Positions 10,157 to 24,700 of a stretch of DNA of 64,000 nt are shown here, piece after piece. Source of the DNA: Liolophura sinensis (taxonomy: Eukaryota; Mollusca; Polyplacophora; Chitonida; Chitonidae). The stretch lies in contig NC_088300.1 in NCBI RefSeq assembly GCF_032854445.1, positions 58,566,984-58,630,983 on the forward strand, written 5' to 3'. Within the stretch, counting starts at the first letter, position 1; the number at the start of each line of letters is the position of its first letter. The notes below the pieces were generated by a model. That model searched no databases. It saw only the letters and a program-made list of their open reading frames with translations, and was not told the origin of the DNA. The position numbers were made by a program, and so were the translations under genes.

Positions 10157-13100
10157 GTAGTTATCTTGTTTGCCTCAGTCAAATAAGTGGTTGATACGTT
10201 TATACCATTTATTGTCGTTCAAGGCGCCTTTGTTGGTTAACGACTTCCCGAAACATTCAAATCTGTCATTTAAGGAAGAAAATGTGTTAAGTGTTGTCTT
10301 GTAAGACACTATACACAGCATAAGAAGTAGTACAATCGAATAACCAATCTTAGAACAGTGCAGTCACCAACTTCGTATGGTGATACGAATCATCATTTTG
10401 TATAACGTTCTGTACTGTACATGGTATCTGCATAATAAAGTGTTAAGGAATGAAACAAAAAGGAATAATTACCATGCCAAGAGTATGATAATTAAGTTAC
10501 ATTTGAAATGTAACGAGTACTAGTTTATTCACTAGTTTACTTAGTGGTTAACAATGATTTAAACCCTAAACTGAGGTAAATATACATGAGGCCGTATTTC
10601 ACATATTATCACACTGTTGTCACTGCTCTAGTTTTACTTTGTGTGCTGTAAGACTAATGTTATATTTTAGGAAGGCCCACCTTAGGACCGCACGGGACGG
10701 TCTCAGTACTATTAAATACGGGCAAGTAATAATGAAGATTAACAATTTTGCAATTTGCACCAAACTTGCTTGTTTTCAAGCTATTGCGTATATATCGTGC
10801 CTACCCTTTCAGATGTTTATTAAGCATTTTTGGGTTCTAGAAGAGAGCCGAGTCGCATGTATGGTTCACATATTCACACCACCGGTGGGATCGTATAATA
10901 TTATTTGAAGTTATACAACTTAATCTGGGGCGAGCAATATTGTTCGTTAATACGACAAAGCGGCTTTCAATTGGCGACGCAGAAATGGTGGTCTCTCAAT
11001 AGCCTTGTTACTCTCCCGCTGTGTGTAGACAGTGGGAGACAGCCGAAGACCAGACGTTTTTAATAACCGGTCTAATACAAATGTCACGTTCTAAAGCTCA
11101 TAACCAACACCCTCTACAGATTGTTACACCCCCAGGAACACTGCCTTGAGCCATCGCTCCGCGGGCCTACATGTGGCTTGAGTCACTACAACACAAGGCG
11201 ATAGCTTTTTCAGCGGATACGGAAGTTCCAAAAGCTATCTTCCAGGAACTAGAAGCAGAGGGTTTAAATCAGGACGCCAACAATAGATCAGGATTTTTTT
11301 CTGCTTATTTTCATTCATTCCTTTCTTTACTTACGTCAAGTATCATCAGAAAGCGGTTTTGAAAAGAGCCCTCCCAAAGTCATCCAATGAACCCAATACC
11401 GCATTGGCCATGAACGCTGGTCTGCGTATATACTCCTTATACAGTGGATGACTTTGAGCAACGAGCATCTAAAAGCACCAGTTCCTCTTCAAACAAAAGG
11501 ATAAAGGCCAAAATAGCGACAGGAAAAGTTTCTGTCTTCTCTCGATCCTTCCGGCGTCAGGTTTCGCTTAGGAAATCATACGCTCCTCCAAACATTAGGC
11601 TCTGGCTAAAGGCGGTTTGACATACATAAGCCCCATTGGCATGAATATTCCTTATATCATTACTGTGGAGATAAGAAACCATGGCGATCTACAGAAGCAG
11701 GGTACATATCGGGAATTTTAATATGGCTAGCCTTGGGAAGTCTAAATTGGGGATTTGAGGAAAACCGTGGTGTTTGCATGGGCTGAGTGCACGGATGATT
11801 CGTTGCCGGGATTGCCCGCTATTTACTGGCTGATGACCACAAATCCCAACTTATTCAAGCGAAATTCACCGGTTGCAGCTTGAGACAATGAGCACATGGA
11901 ACATTGTGAACCACGTGAACAGTTTGCTGGACAGCTTGATGTGGAATCACTCGCTGGCCAAATGAAGGGTGCATCTTGAACAACTGCTAAGCTTATCACA
12001 AATGCCCGTTGACTGACGGGATGAAACAACTCACCGGGACATGAAAGCAGCAGGTTTAATGATAATTATTCTAAACATGTCTTTCGGCATATACTGATAA
12101 GTTAGAAACAGGAGAATACTTTTAAAAGCAACTTGGTTCTTTTCCAGATATATTAGTGAGCGCAGGCGGGTTATATTAAGTGAGGTTTTTATGAACTTAC
12201 TTTCAACTTACAACTAAAATGGATTATTTCTGTCCTCATTACCCATCCTATGATTCACTATCTCAGTGTACGTGAACGCTGTACAGATGTACCATATACA
12301 TCGACTGTTGCTAAGGAAAGCGTCGTTATGGCATGAGGGACAGTGGTTGGTGGGCGACCCATTGTGACTGAGTGTTGTAAGTACAGAAAGAACCACGAAA
12401 AGACTAGAGTCTGACCTTAACAAGGGAATTTATGAAATGAAAGAGTACATGTTTCCCGAAGCGAAAAATGGCTAAAGTCGAGATGATTTGACGTCTTTGG
12501 AGACTACGCTAAGCATAATTGCAATCTAAACGGTGTAAGCAATGTTCTGTGTGCATTATTAGTGTTATCTATGAGCCAGAAATAGAGTGAATATCCCTCA
12601 AAGATAAGGATTCTATACTCTCGAGCGCTCTCTGACAAGCCAATGCTATTCTAAGCGTAGTAGAACCACATTCGCTTGGAGAGAAACCCCGCATTTCTCA
12701 GCAAGGCAGAACGCTTGCTGCCATGGCAACATGGCTGAAAAATGCCGTCAAGCCGATTTTTTACTTGATTGATTAGCACTGATTTGGAGATGGGACATCC
12801 ACTTCCTGGGGGCAAACTTTAAGTAAATTCCCGTTTTCTTCTGTCTGCTGGTCTAACTGAGGGCTGGCCATCTGTCCGGCCAGGCAAGGAGGTGGTTATT
12901 CGAGACGAAAGTCCGAGATGAAAGCTCATTTAACAGTTAGCATATTGACCACAAAGTTTAACACAGGGATCTTTGCTCCACTCATCTACACCAAATCAAT
13001 TTCACACGTAATTAAACAAAAACATGTAAAGGCCAAAAACGTAGTTCTCTCTATTTCTATTAATTAATAATCTCATTAAGCGGTTGTTATCTTTATGAGA

Positions 13101-16100
13101 GATGTAGGTGGCTAAATGTTGGAAAACTTCTTGGTTGCCTCATACCAAGTATTTATGACTTGATTTATTGACGTGTGAATTGTTTGGCAAACTTTTGAGT
13201 TAAAAAAGTAGAGATTGTTGCAAAGTATCCGTGAACACTATACCAGATAGAGGATAAGACCCAACAAGCTCAGCAAGCCGTGGTACATACTACATAATGG
13301 TAGTATTTATAGACCAGAAGTAGCTTTAAACAACACAAGCCCAAAATAAAAAAGCTAAATGACGGTAATCTGAAAAGACGTGTTTTGGAAGACTAACAAG
13401 GAAGAGCTGTGTTTTGTAGTTACAGATAGCCTACCTCGCAGACAGCTTTTTTTCCATCTCATGTTACCATTACAGAAGTACGGTTAAGCTTGTGTACAAT
13501 CTGTACCTACAACCAGGAAGGCTTAATGGTATAGTAACTTCAGTTATATGAGCATATGTTGTTTATATACAATATACGATCATGTGCATCTAGAAAATAA
13601 GGATCATTTAAAAACGAAATCAAACTGCTATATGCTGTATAGCGCTCACACAAATGTTTTTATACGTATCCAACGGAAGGTGATTATCATGGTGGCTTAG
13701 ACCACAGTAACGTTGTCAGGCGGCAATAGTCTGTTGGATCGTTTTGTACAACATCAAAACCCGTGTGGATCACAACGTCTTACATAATTGCATTAACACC
13801 ACTAGCATGGTATATGATATCACATAAAACCCACATTTAGTGCAACATCTGTATGTTTCACAAATCTTCTCAAATTTTATATGTATTACACACACACACA
13901 CCTTCTCAAAAGTTCCATGTACCACAAAGATGATCTTTGTACCGCCGTGTATAGTGAAGGTGTCTTTGCATCTTAAATACCTCTAAGAGGCCTGTGACTA
14001 TACACTGTTAATCACAAAATCCCGTCATAGCTAACACCAATACAGTTCTGCATAAAATAATGTGAAAAACAACGTTTGAAAATGTCGTCATGTCTACCTG
14101 AGGTCAACTCGATTTGCCTTGTTCTTTCACAATATATCTTCTGTCTATTTTTTTTAATTTGAGCTTTTCCGCTCGCAAAGGCTCTTCTAAGACCAGCGTG
14201 GAAGAAACGGAAGATCTTTTCTCAGAGATTCCAATAATTTCACACGCTAAAAATCGAGTTGATCTCTGAACAAGTTATGCCACAAACCTGAAGGCTCCTA
14301 TGCTTAAGCTGTACACATGGCTTCGTTATGCAGAAGTCTCCTGAACAGTACAAGTCACAGAGTGAGCTTAACAGATCGCACCAGGTTTGTCACAAAGGCA
14401 CAGTGTGACATGTGGCGCATTTGCACATTGCACCTCTGTTTGTCGTCTACTCTGCGTTGGAACACATCGTCTTCCTGGTATGGATAGTGATACGCCTGTT
14501 TTTAGCACGCTGACCCTCTTATAGGCTGTACAGCATAGAAATCAAACCACGATACCAACAACCCTGTGCATGTATTCGTGAAAAGGCTCTTAAAAATTTA
14601 CTTACAACTGTAGGTATATTTTAGTCTGTTTGTATTATATAGCACAAACCGGCGACAGAAGAAAGCGTTTTATCTCGCAGTTTGGCGTGACGTGAGTTAG
14701 ACTAAGGCTATACGTGGCGAAAGATCTTTTTATCTGGCTAAGGGCTAAAGCTTCATGTACGAAAGGGGTTTACCCGACAATTACCGCGGGCAGAACAGTG
14801 ATCATTACACGAGAAACCGCGATGTTTGCAATGTAGCTTCGCTGTAACTGTACATTTTTTTCCAGGGTTTACTTTAGCATCTTGCCGATAGCGTCACGTT
14901 AAAACCAACCCGAACGGAAAAATAAAGCCAGATTATTGGGCAGGGGTACAGACGGCGAAGTTTACAAGGTTATCCATAGTTCGCCAATGGCTGTTTTGAA
15001 CCAGCGACAGTAATAGTAAAATAATAAAGATGGATTTGCCTCCCGCGCTAGGTGGCGTTCAATCGATACACTACAATAACACAATCGTTTTAAACGGACA
15101 AAGGTGGAATCATTCCGCATGACATCTAGTGACACCTTAAATACCCAGGCTACACCAGCATTATAAACACAACCTATACGCATATTGGCCGCGCACCGAA
15201 GTGCGCTCCACTTATTATGCAATCTGAACAAGTTTCCACGGGTTAATCTGTTATGCTAAATGGTTGATTACGGTGGTTGTTTATGCTGAGATGCAACAAA
15301 CATGCAATGTTTTTTTTTTTCTTGCGCCGGGCAAAAATTAGATTCTTTTAATGGCGAAATACTTGCGACAGAGGATCAGGAGTTTAAATGATCAACCAAC
15401 TGCGAGTTTCCATGCAAAGCTGATCATGGTTCGATTCCTGCACAATTAAGGCTGACTGACTTTAGTTGCATAACACGTATCTCTGTTATTGGCGGTTTCG
15501 TGCAAACGTGGGCCGTATTACCCTGTCATTCTCTATAGATCATATCTCCACAACTTCAAACACATCACATCTGTCAAATAAACATCCTAACCAATACAGG
15601 ATGAACTGCCCAAACGGGGCAAATGAATACGATTGCACGAGCAGTAATTCTTTTCGGTCTCTATCTCACTAGCCAACTGTCGTTGTAAATGCATATGGTT
15701 TAAAAAGTCATAAAAGAAGTTTTTTCACACACAATCCACAAGAAGACACAGTATATGTACACTACAAACCTGACGACTCCTAGTCGCTATATGACTGAAA
15801 CAGAATTAAGTAAAACGTGAAAAACACAAACATTACTTACAAGCAACCATTGTATGTACTATCCATTTTGATCCCATATGAGTTCAAATTAGAAACTACT
15901 TAATAACTTTACTGGGGGAGATATGACTTTGTATTTAAGCGAACTAGCGCGCTTTGTCGCTTGTTAAATAAACCGATTTTTATATTAATGACCACTGGTG
16001 TTGTCCTGGACTCTTACCCGTGACCATCATTGTCTCCATAGTGATCATACGCAGGGATCAGTGTTATTATTTAGGAACAATCTGCCCTCATATATACTTA

Positions 16101-17389
16101 TGTGCATGGCAAAGACGATCTTTCTTGGGCTCCCAAGGGATAGCGCTACAAGTACGTGTATAGCGTTTACCTTGGTACTGCAAACATAGGTGGCTCCGAC
16201 AATCATTTTTTTCATCAAAAATGCAGTGTACTGAAATAGCACAAGATTCATTGGCCACAGTATTTTATTGTAGTCTTGAGTTTTCTTTGCAGCGTAACTT
16301 TTTTCAAATGTATCATTTTAGAAAGTCGATTCCATGAAAATCGGCATGTCCTGTATGGAGATGTGGATTTATCACCCCTAAACCCGATTAGCTTGTATCG
16401 CATGTACTTACGCATTCCAATAAAAAAAGTTTTAAACTTATAGAATCCAAAGACGAACTGCCATATGTACACAATACGCCAAAACAGTATGGCAGCACGT
16501 TCTCTGCGCTACACAGCAGAAAACGACAAAAAGCTACCCTATAGGAGCTGGAACATGCAAAACAATGATATATTCATTGTGCCAAGATTTGGTCTTTAAC
16601 TGTATTATCAGACACTCCCCAGTGGTGTAGTCACGTGCATGGATTCTTAATTCTGCGTCGAAAGGAAATATGCACTGTACTAAGATTCGTGAGATTACAA
16701 CAGAGACCCATCTAGTGTTCCATAATTGTTTTAAATTGTTCCACAACAGAAGTCATTAAATCTCACGTAAAAAAAAACAGGATATGCAATAATGATTAGA
16801 CCGACAATGGTCCATACGTGGTGAAAGTTTAGCTGCGCCTCTACTAAGCCCGCTAGATGCATGGTAAAAAGAGCTATAACAGCTTTGAGCTCATCTCACC
16901 ATTTAGCCAGTAATTGCATTGTGCTACCAGATATAATCACAAGAATCAAATGAATTGGTTGCGACAGAAAAGAAATTGTTCACAACGAAGAAAGTCTTAC
17001 CCAGGTCGATAAAATGATGTGCTGTGAATGGGAAGGAATCGTAAGCGTTCGTTTGTACGCTGGGTTAGAGTGAGCATTTAGAGTTAGATAGGGATTATTC
17101 CTGAGTGATCTACGCGCCACATAAAAAGTATGTATACGTTGGAGATGTACACGTTAAACCACTGTTGGGTAAATATATCTCAGTGCTTGCCAGATCTCCA
17201 CTTAAACAGTACCGTCATAAAAAAAAGGCTAAAGGTAACATAATACATAGATAAAGGTGAGCAATTCGCGTGGCGAGGACATGTGACGGGCTTGACGATA
17301 TCATACCTCTAATTTATCACTGTAGAGAAAAATGTCAAACGCCCTAGAGGTAAAGCTTATTAAGACCAACTCGAGCTTGCTCCCTCACG
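10157..17389. other. 7-kb non-coding stretch
   Basis: No gene or mobile element recognised. A B box-like GGTTCGATTCC at about 15428 has no paired T-stem and no A box at the right distance. A short CA run lies near 13890. Frames are short and unconvincing. Confidence 0.5.
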
Positions 17390-17402
17390 CCCCCCCCCCC
17401 CC
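17390..17402. repeat. C13 homopolymer
   Basis: Thirteen consecutive C. It is one of five C or G tracts of 12 or more bases between 17 and 41 kb. Confidence 0.95.
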
Positions 17403-18250
17403 ACTTTCTCCCCTCCAGGTCAGTACTCTAGCAAGTCTCTAATGATACAGCCTGAACTGAAGTTTGGCCTGAATAAGATCGTTACTATTGTGTTCGGAAT
17501 TCTCTCCGCCTAAGCAATTGTAGGCAAATTCATATGGTAAATCAGAATAATTTCGTATGGCCCATATTTCGCCCAGTTCCCCAAAGCCAGGACATCTTAT
17601 TAAGGCGTGGAACGAGAGCCTCTAACGAAGCTGGAGATATATGATTGAAAAACACCCAATATCATGGCAATTGGAAGTCCGCAGAACATCTGTGGTGTCA
17701 TTACCACTAACAAGGAAGTATAGGCGCATATGCTGAATACGGTGATAACAGGCCTGTAATATACCGAATACAATATGCACTCTTGCGTCATGAAAATAAT
17801 CAGGCCTACAACTTGAAAACTTTTACGCACGCAAATCAATAAAGGAGCACATTTCAATTCATTCTTTTTTCTTTCTTTATGGTGGTTACTGCAAGAGAGC
17901 TAGCGTATAAAAAGAGCAACTGATGTAATACCATTGCGGCTTCACTGCAGGTTTTCTATAAAATGACACTCACGCTTTGCAGAGACTACTGTGGGAAAGT
18001 CTGCGAAGAACGAAGGGTAGATAACCAATGTATGAGGAGTTAGAACTGTTAGGGACCAGGTTGGTGGCGTTTTACAGTATCACTTTTATCAAGCTTTTTA
18101 CAGGGTCTTTACACAAACAAACGAGTATAGACTTTATTGAATACATCGCAGATTATCCGATAGGCTGGCAAATTCCTTCTTTAGGTAAGCCAAAGGACTA
18201 GTTTGTAAAACTCCTTACGCTCCATAGTTGAAAATTCCATCGGTTCACCC
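17403..18250. other. Non-coding stretch
   Basis: No recognisable gene. One 85-codon minus-strand frame (17600-17857) has no domain features. Confidence 0.5.
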
Positions 18251-18264
18251 TCACTCTAAGAAGA

Positions 18265-18624
18265 GTGAGTGAGTGCTTGGGGTTTAACGTCGTACTCAAC
18301 AAGTTTTCAGTCATATGACGACGAAGGAATCATTAGGGTGCATGCACGTGTAATGTGCCTCCTTGTTGCAGGACGGATTTCCACCGCTCTTTTATTTAGT
18401 GCTGCATCACTGAGACGACTTACCGAAGGCAAGTAAGCTGCCCCGCCCGAGCCATTATACTGATACGGGTCAACCAGTCGTTGCACTATCCCCTTCATGC
18501 TGAACGCCAAGCGAGGAAGTTACAACTTCCCCTTTTAAAGTCTTAGGTTTGACTCGACCAAGGATTGATCCTGGATCTACCGGTCCCGAAGCGGGCGCTC
18601 TACCAACTGTGCTATCCGGGCCGG
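18265..18624 (-). mobile_element. Complete family-2 SINE with 14-bp target duplication
   Basis: Read on the minus strand, the element opens with a tRNA-like head. The A box TAGCACAGTTGG (18603-18614) begins about 10 bases into the element. The B box AGGATCAATCC (18562-18572) begins 42 bases later, the spacing of a real tRNA. The region between has a CTTCGGG loop resembling a tRNA-Pro anticodon loop. A central body follows, then the 3' end TTGAGTACGACGTTAAACCC and a CACT-repeat tail. The 14-base sequence TCACTCTAAGAAGA stands perfectly on both sides (18251-18264 and 18625-18638). This fixes the 360-bp length and shows a recent insertion. Confidence 0.95.
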
Positions 18625-18638
18625 TCACTCTAAGAAGA

Positions 18639-19346
18639 ACACTTGTTGTAACTGCCACAGTATTTTCGTCGTACGTGATGCGATTCTCTGTTAAGGTAGC
18701 AAAAACGACAGAATTATATAACTAAAATTGTCCAATGTATCTTCACGGTGTAGCTAAGCTCCGTATGAGCTATTCCCATCTGCATCCTCATGACTGCTGA
18801 CTTCATCAGTACTTGTAAGAAATCAGACTTTGAAACCATGACATCCATGTTTCTCTGTTAGTCCACCAGACTAACCTCAAGTTATTTTATGTTGACTGAA
18901 GCTATGTACACCCAATAAGCTCCTGAATATCTACATACTAAGTTTCCTAAAGATCCGTTCAAAGGCTCGATGACATGACACCTGCTGTTAAAACATTCGT
19001 TCTTACACATATTAACTAACACATACGCAACTATTCTACCGTATGACATACGTGCACATGTTTTGCACATGGCAGATGTGTGCATCCAGGTATACTAGCC
19101 AGAGACGGACGAATACGAACTGTACCTTACAATTAAGAAACTGGCGTCAATAAGCCCCAAAGATATGTCAGTATATACTGCATTTAGCAAAAAAAGAGAA
19201 AAGAATATGAACGTACTGTACATACGGTAGTACAGCGGTGTATGAACAAGTGTAAACCAGATATAGAGTGTTAAAACGAATAAAAGTGGAATCAGAAAAT
19301 ATTAGGCCTGCTTTACTGTGTCATCAGGTGACAGGTAACACGTGTC
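18639..19346. other. Non-coding stretch
   Basis: No recognisable gene or element. Confidence 0.5.
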
Positions 19347-19411
19347 GGATGTCTGTACACTTGTAATGCACACATATACGGATGTCCATACATTTGTAAT
19401 GCACACATGTA
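19347..19411. repeat. Imperfect 33-bp tandem duplication
   Basis: GGATGTCTGTACACTTGTAA at 19347 is followed 33 bp later by GGATGTCCATACATTTGTAA at 19380. Both are followed by TGCACACAT. A few substitutions separate the copies. Confidence 0.8.
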
Positions 19412-21470
19412 ATTATCCATGGACATCTGAGGACAGATGTATATACTATATACACCGGTGATTTAACGTAGAGCAGGTCGCATCTTAAATCAATAGGCCG
19501 AGTCGCGGAGTTTCGCGAATAAACCCTCCCGGTGCGAATACGGCGAAGTCTATCGTAGGGATATTAATACACGTTAGCCTTCTGAAGTGGAAGGTTCAAT
19601 TCAACCAGAGATCCCCCTGGTAACCGTGGGAAGGGATGACATTTACACTTATCAAGATTATACAGCAACATATAAATTACTACTTCTATGGGCCTGTACT
19701 TACTGTGCGGCTGGGAAAGGCTTTGAAAAATGACAAGTTGGGTGCGAACAGTACACGTAGAGTACTTACGTGTTCAAGAAACGTCGCGCTGGTAGGCTCT
19801 AATTCGAACCTATAGCTGTAAACATACACGACAGTTTCGTATCCACCTTTAAAAAAGTCAGTGAAGCAGAACGACAGGCGCCATGGGTTGTGCACTGGGG
19901 TTGTGCACCGGAGTTGTAGCACTGCTCAGTTCGGTAGTCCAGCACCGGCAAGGCTGGTAAACCCCGGCGCATGGGCAGCGAGAGGCAAAGGGCCGTCTCT
20001 CGGCTCACTAATATGCTACCAAGGCCTTAACCTCATGATGAGATTTACAGTAACGAGTAGTGTGCTCCAAAACACGCGGCAAACAGCATACTGAGCGCCA
20101 ATACCAGGCCTCAGCCCCTGCCGCAAACTGACGGGTAGAAAACGGAAACTCTGTGGTGCCTTCCCAAGTCTCCTATGACAGGTTGAGTTGAAGCGAACTA
20201 TAAATAGAGTTGGTGCTACTGAAAGTGACACCAGCAGAGGTCAAAATGTTCCTTTTTTCATCAACAGAAAAGAAAACCCGACCATTCCGCGGCGCGTTCA
20301 CTGCTATATTTAGGTCATAGTCCGTTGACAATGTTTTCTCACTGAATCACACACAAACGTTGGAGTAGACACTAGTGCATGAAGGGCTTAAGCTGTTATG
20401 TTTACCTTTCTTTGTCCTCTTATGATTATCCACTTTCCGCGCTATATATCTTTTTTGAAGAAGCGTCCAACGACGAAGTTAATGAAACCACGGAACAGAG
20501 ATGTAAACGTCTCATCAAGAGTTGACACTGCATAAGTCTGTGGCACTGTTAGTCCCGATATTGTAAGGCCTTTTCCCGGTAGCCGCACTCACGGACAGGC
20601 TGGTCATAGACAGCAGTATTGTGGACATAAACTGAACGGCCGAGCTCGCGTGCCCCGACCCGTTCCCCATGTCGTGGAGCATCGCAGATTTTCTTGCCCT
20701 CTTCCTGCCTTTGTATCAGAGGTCAAGTCGACATCACAGCTGACCGTTACTACAGCTGTAGATGCTAACTAAACAGATTCTCTCAACCTGTCGCAATTTA
20801 GACAACATAGTCAAAGTCAACAAGCTCTTCTGTATCAGAGGGCTTTACTCCCTCATGCATGAGTTGATCTTAGTCGGCTGTGTGTAGTTGGAAGTAGTAG
20901 CCTACAATCTTTACAGCGCAATAATGAATGACATATAAACTGCATCGATGAGGCCAATGCAAACAAGGGTCATATGCAGCGTGAGTAGGCGGGAAATGAA
21001 TGCGTTTTTGTGCATGGGGCAAATAAGCCGGTCCCGTCTCAGAGGGAGCGAATAGTAACATGAATATTAGTAATAATAGACAGTTACAAAATAAATATAA
21101 GCATTGCATAACGATACACTGCATGGTTAGGTGTACTTAATAATTCCAGTATCTCATACTGACGTATATTTACGAGTTTGTTATCAGGCCCAAATAATAA
21201 TATTCACAGATTTTAACTATCATACACGCCATATGCGTTCCACTTTCGCGTTAAATCAGTCTTTCCGCACAAGTGACAGCTATACGAAACATAACGGCTT
21301 GTCGCGTGCCGCATGCCAATTTAGACGTTGCCCTGATAAATACAAAGATAAGTAAGTCATAAGGAATGTAACAACGTTCTATTGGCCACGCATACATGAC
21401 ACATCGGTTTCACCCAATACATGACGCCCTTGTAAGCATGCTGAACTGTTCACAGAGTAAAGAAAAGTTG
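19412..21470. other. Non-coding stretch
   Basis: No recognisable gene. A possible tRNA-like relic at about 19540-19605 (GGTTCAATTC) is too degraded to call. Confidence 0.45.
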
Positions 21471-21471
21471 T

Positions 21472-21707
21472 TGAGGGAAAGCGTACTACAGCAGCACAGT
21501 ACAGCCTACACTGACTTTCTCCTCTTTATGAATATCCTGAGGGAAACCATACTACAGCAGCCTACACTAACCTTCTCCTCCTTATGATATCTTGAGGGAA
21601 ACCATACTACAGCAGCCTACACTAACCTTCTCCTCCTTATGAATATCTTGAGGGAAACCATACTACAGCAGCCTACACTGACCTTCTCCTCCTAATAAAT
21701 ATCCTGA
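21472..21707. repeat. Four-copy tandem repeat, unit about 56 bp
   Basis: TGAGGGAAA-type starts lie at 21472, 21538, 21593 and 21649 (spacings 66, 55 and 56). Each is followed by a TACTACAGCAG core and then CTTCTCCTCCTTATGA. The first unit has about ten extra bases around GCACAGTACAGCC. The last decays into CTAATAAATATCCTGATTG. The two middle copies are nearly identical, so expansion is recent. Confidence 0.9.
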
Positions 21708-24700
21708 TTGAACATGTATGCGAATTTGTTCACGATAGTATAAAGGCCTTGATAAGAGTTAGATAACCACAGAAACGTATAGGAAATTATATTTAAAATA
21801 AATATTATGTCTTCATACAATCAATAAGAAATCATTACCGAAGTGACCAAATTTGATCTAGGTTTATGAGATTATGTCCAGTGAAATTCACCGGGGCTGA
21901 ATGGTGTTACGAACAAATCTTTGTGAAGCACTCTTGGTTGGCGCCATATTTCAGTCCTAGCCACACAAACACATAATTATCTATAATTTACATTCTCAAC
22001 TTATTCGTACTTTAAAATTATTGATATTTTTGCTTTTTGATCTTAATAATCTTAATAATCTCAATTATCTTATTAATGCCGTGTACATTATGATAACGAA
22101 GTTTGATGATGAACTTTTCTAAGACTGACCTGTACAGGATTCACTCTTTGGTACCAGTGTTCGTCTCATGATTAGCCTCCTGGTTTGGCACAGCTCTATA
22201 CAAGTTTCCTCAATCAACGAACAGGAAATCCTGAATAACAGAAAGGACAGTGTTTGTAGCCTTTGGCTACTCGTGGGCAGATTTTAGGTTATGACACCAA
22301 GATTAACCCGTTGTTTCATATGCTGGACTATTTGCGGAACTGGCCTTCGGAGAAGTTGAGAGGTGCTTGGTTTCCGATAAGGGTGCGTCCGACCCATATG
22401 GCTTTAACACTTATCTCTTGTTTTTGTTTTTAACCAGTCTCCTTTGATCCCGATGCCAACAGAAATATCTCCTCCCTCAAATGAAGTCACGCAAGGTGAT
22501 ACACAGTCAATGAACACATGCAGGGATATAAATATATGTTTTTGTTTTACATGAGCTACCCACAGAATAGACATAAACCCCACCTCTGCCGACAGACATC
22601 AACAACACCAAAAGTTTCGGTCATGGCGAGGGATCCTAGAAGTTAAGGAGGGCGGGATGAACGTATATTGAAAAAAAGCCAATGTGAGCAATGTAATCGT
22701 AATCTGAAGGTGATTAGCTAATGTACAGACTGGAAATCAAAGTCTGTCGAGAACAGCCTTAGTGACATTTGCACGAAGCTGGAAGGTGACGAGAGGCATT
22801 CCACTGATTGACAATAAGGATAAAACCCGGAAAGAAGTGATGAAATTTTATGTAATATTTATTACATTTCTCGGACAATTTTATTACACTGTAAATGGCT
22901 GTAGTCAGGAAATAATCAAGCGTTCAATTTTGCCCTAGCCACCATCCACCTCGACGGATCACTGGAAGCGATTACCTTCATGCATGCAAGCCAAACATGT
23001 TGATTCACATCACTGACTTTCCATTTCAGCGCTATGTGTGCAGCTAATGTTGTAAAGCATTCCGGATTCACTGTCGTAAATGGCCACCACTAAAACTATT
23101 GAGTAAGCAGTCTCCTAATCTTGGACGAACCACGAAATCCTTTAATCCAGTATTACAATTATATGTTGAGGATGACAACACGTCGAACAGAGGACATATG
23201 CACATGGTTTGAAAGTAAAGAAGAAATGATAGGATATAGAACACCAATCTACACCATCGTTTGCGCATTTAATTGCTTATTATATATTCATACATTTTTT
23301 CACGACTTATTGAAGTTTTAGGGGCTAAGGGTGAGGACAGTCTCATGTGCATACGATCTCATCATCTTGGATGTTTGGGAAGAGGTTTTTCTTGACAAAT
23401 AGCACGCTACTAATTCTCATTATCCGACTACGCTCTATATTTTATATGGAATTAGTTTCAGATAAATGCCACTGCTCAGGGAAACTTGTCAATATTCATT
23501 GAAACATTTTTTTCTCCTTTATGCGAACAGCGTGTTTGGAATAACAATTTTATATCCACAGATAGCTTTTGAACTCACACTTGGCTTGCAAATTGATTTA
23601 TTTGCCGGTTTTCTTAGTTTTGGTTCTGTCAGACTGTTGCGAATCCTGCAAAAACGCAATGAGTTACGCCAACTAGTAATTTTATTCATATGCAAATCAT
23701 TTTGATTTTTCATGTGCTCCTCAGCCGTGAAAGATGCACCATGCCTTGGTTTATTCTGTATTGTGTGAAGTCTTCATTGTGTTAACCTAATGCATGTGAT
23801 AAAATGTAATATGTTAATCTAAGGACTTCCGTTGGCAATACAACAGAAACGAAAAGTTACTAAGTAAATGGAATCTATTGAAATTCAGCAATTATATAGA
23901 AGCTTGAGTGTGTAATCGCATTAATCAGCAATTGAATGAACCTAATAGATTTTATATATTTCAAACTGAACAAAACATATTTATCAATAATTTACATTCT
24001 CAACTTCATATGACATGTAAATTTTCATTTCGTAAATTTCCATGGCAAACCAAAAAGACCTATACTTTCAAACAAAAGACAAAAAAAAACGGAAGGCAAT
24101 TAAAGGAACCATAGATATTGTCCATTGTCCGTTCAAATATACATGTCGATAAAGCCAGTTCAACAAGATCGTGGTTTTTACCACACTCTATAAGTACACC
24201 ATCTCATTTCTCTGACAAACTCCATGGGAAAAGTAATAAACCTAAGCGTGAAATCTGACGTTTTTATTCCAATCCTCGACGTAAAAAGACGTTTAAAATC
24301 GATAGCCACAATTAATGTTCAATCCAGACACGACCATTAGCAATAATTAACGTGCAAAAAAAACATAGGAACAAAATACGCCAGATTACATGCAAAGGAG
24401 AGATAGTCCAGTATTCTGTCACGGAATCTTAGCTTTGGAATACTACTAGAGTCTATTTCTCGCTTTAATTGTTAAAAAGTTTTAAAAGAATCATGTATAT
24501 CTGTAAATCATTGATGCAGATATCGCTCCTATCCCAAAAAATGATATCGAGGGAGAGAACATTGAATTGGGATCTGGAGTTAACACTCCACTTTAAGTTA
24601 ACACGTTTCACATGTTGCCGAAAGCAACGACTACAACAGTTTAATAATTTCTCCAATATTTATAACACTCGAATGGCTCTTTCTGTGAACATTAAATAAC

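Noticed and set aside
15420-15445. B box GGTTCGATTCC suggesting a tRNA gene
   Set aside because: The flanking bases do not form a T-stem and no A box or acceptor stem lies at the right distance. At most a SINE relic.
19540-19610. tRNA-like GTTAGCCTTCTGAAG and GGTTCAATTC
   Set aside because: No cloverleaf can be completed and no SINE body follows.
21985-24006. Shared 19-base word TAATTTACATTCTCAACTT about 2 kb apart
   Set aside because: Similarity does not extend clearly into the flanks, so it is not called as a repeat family.
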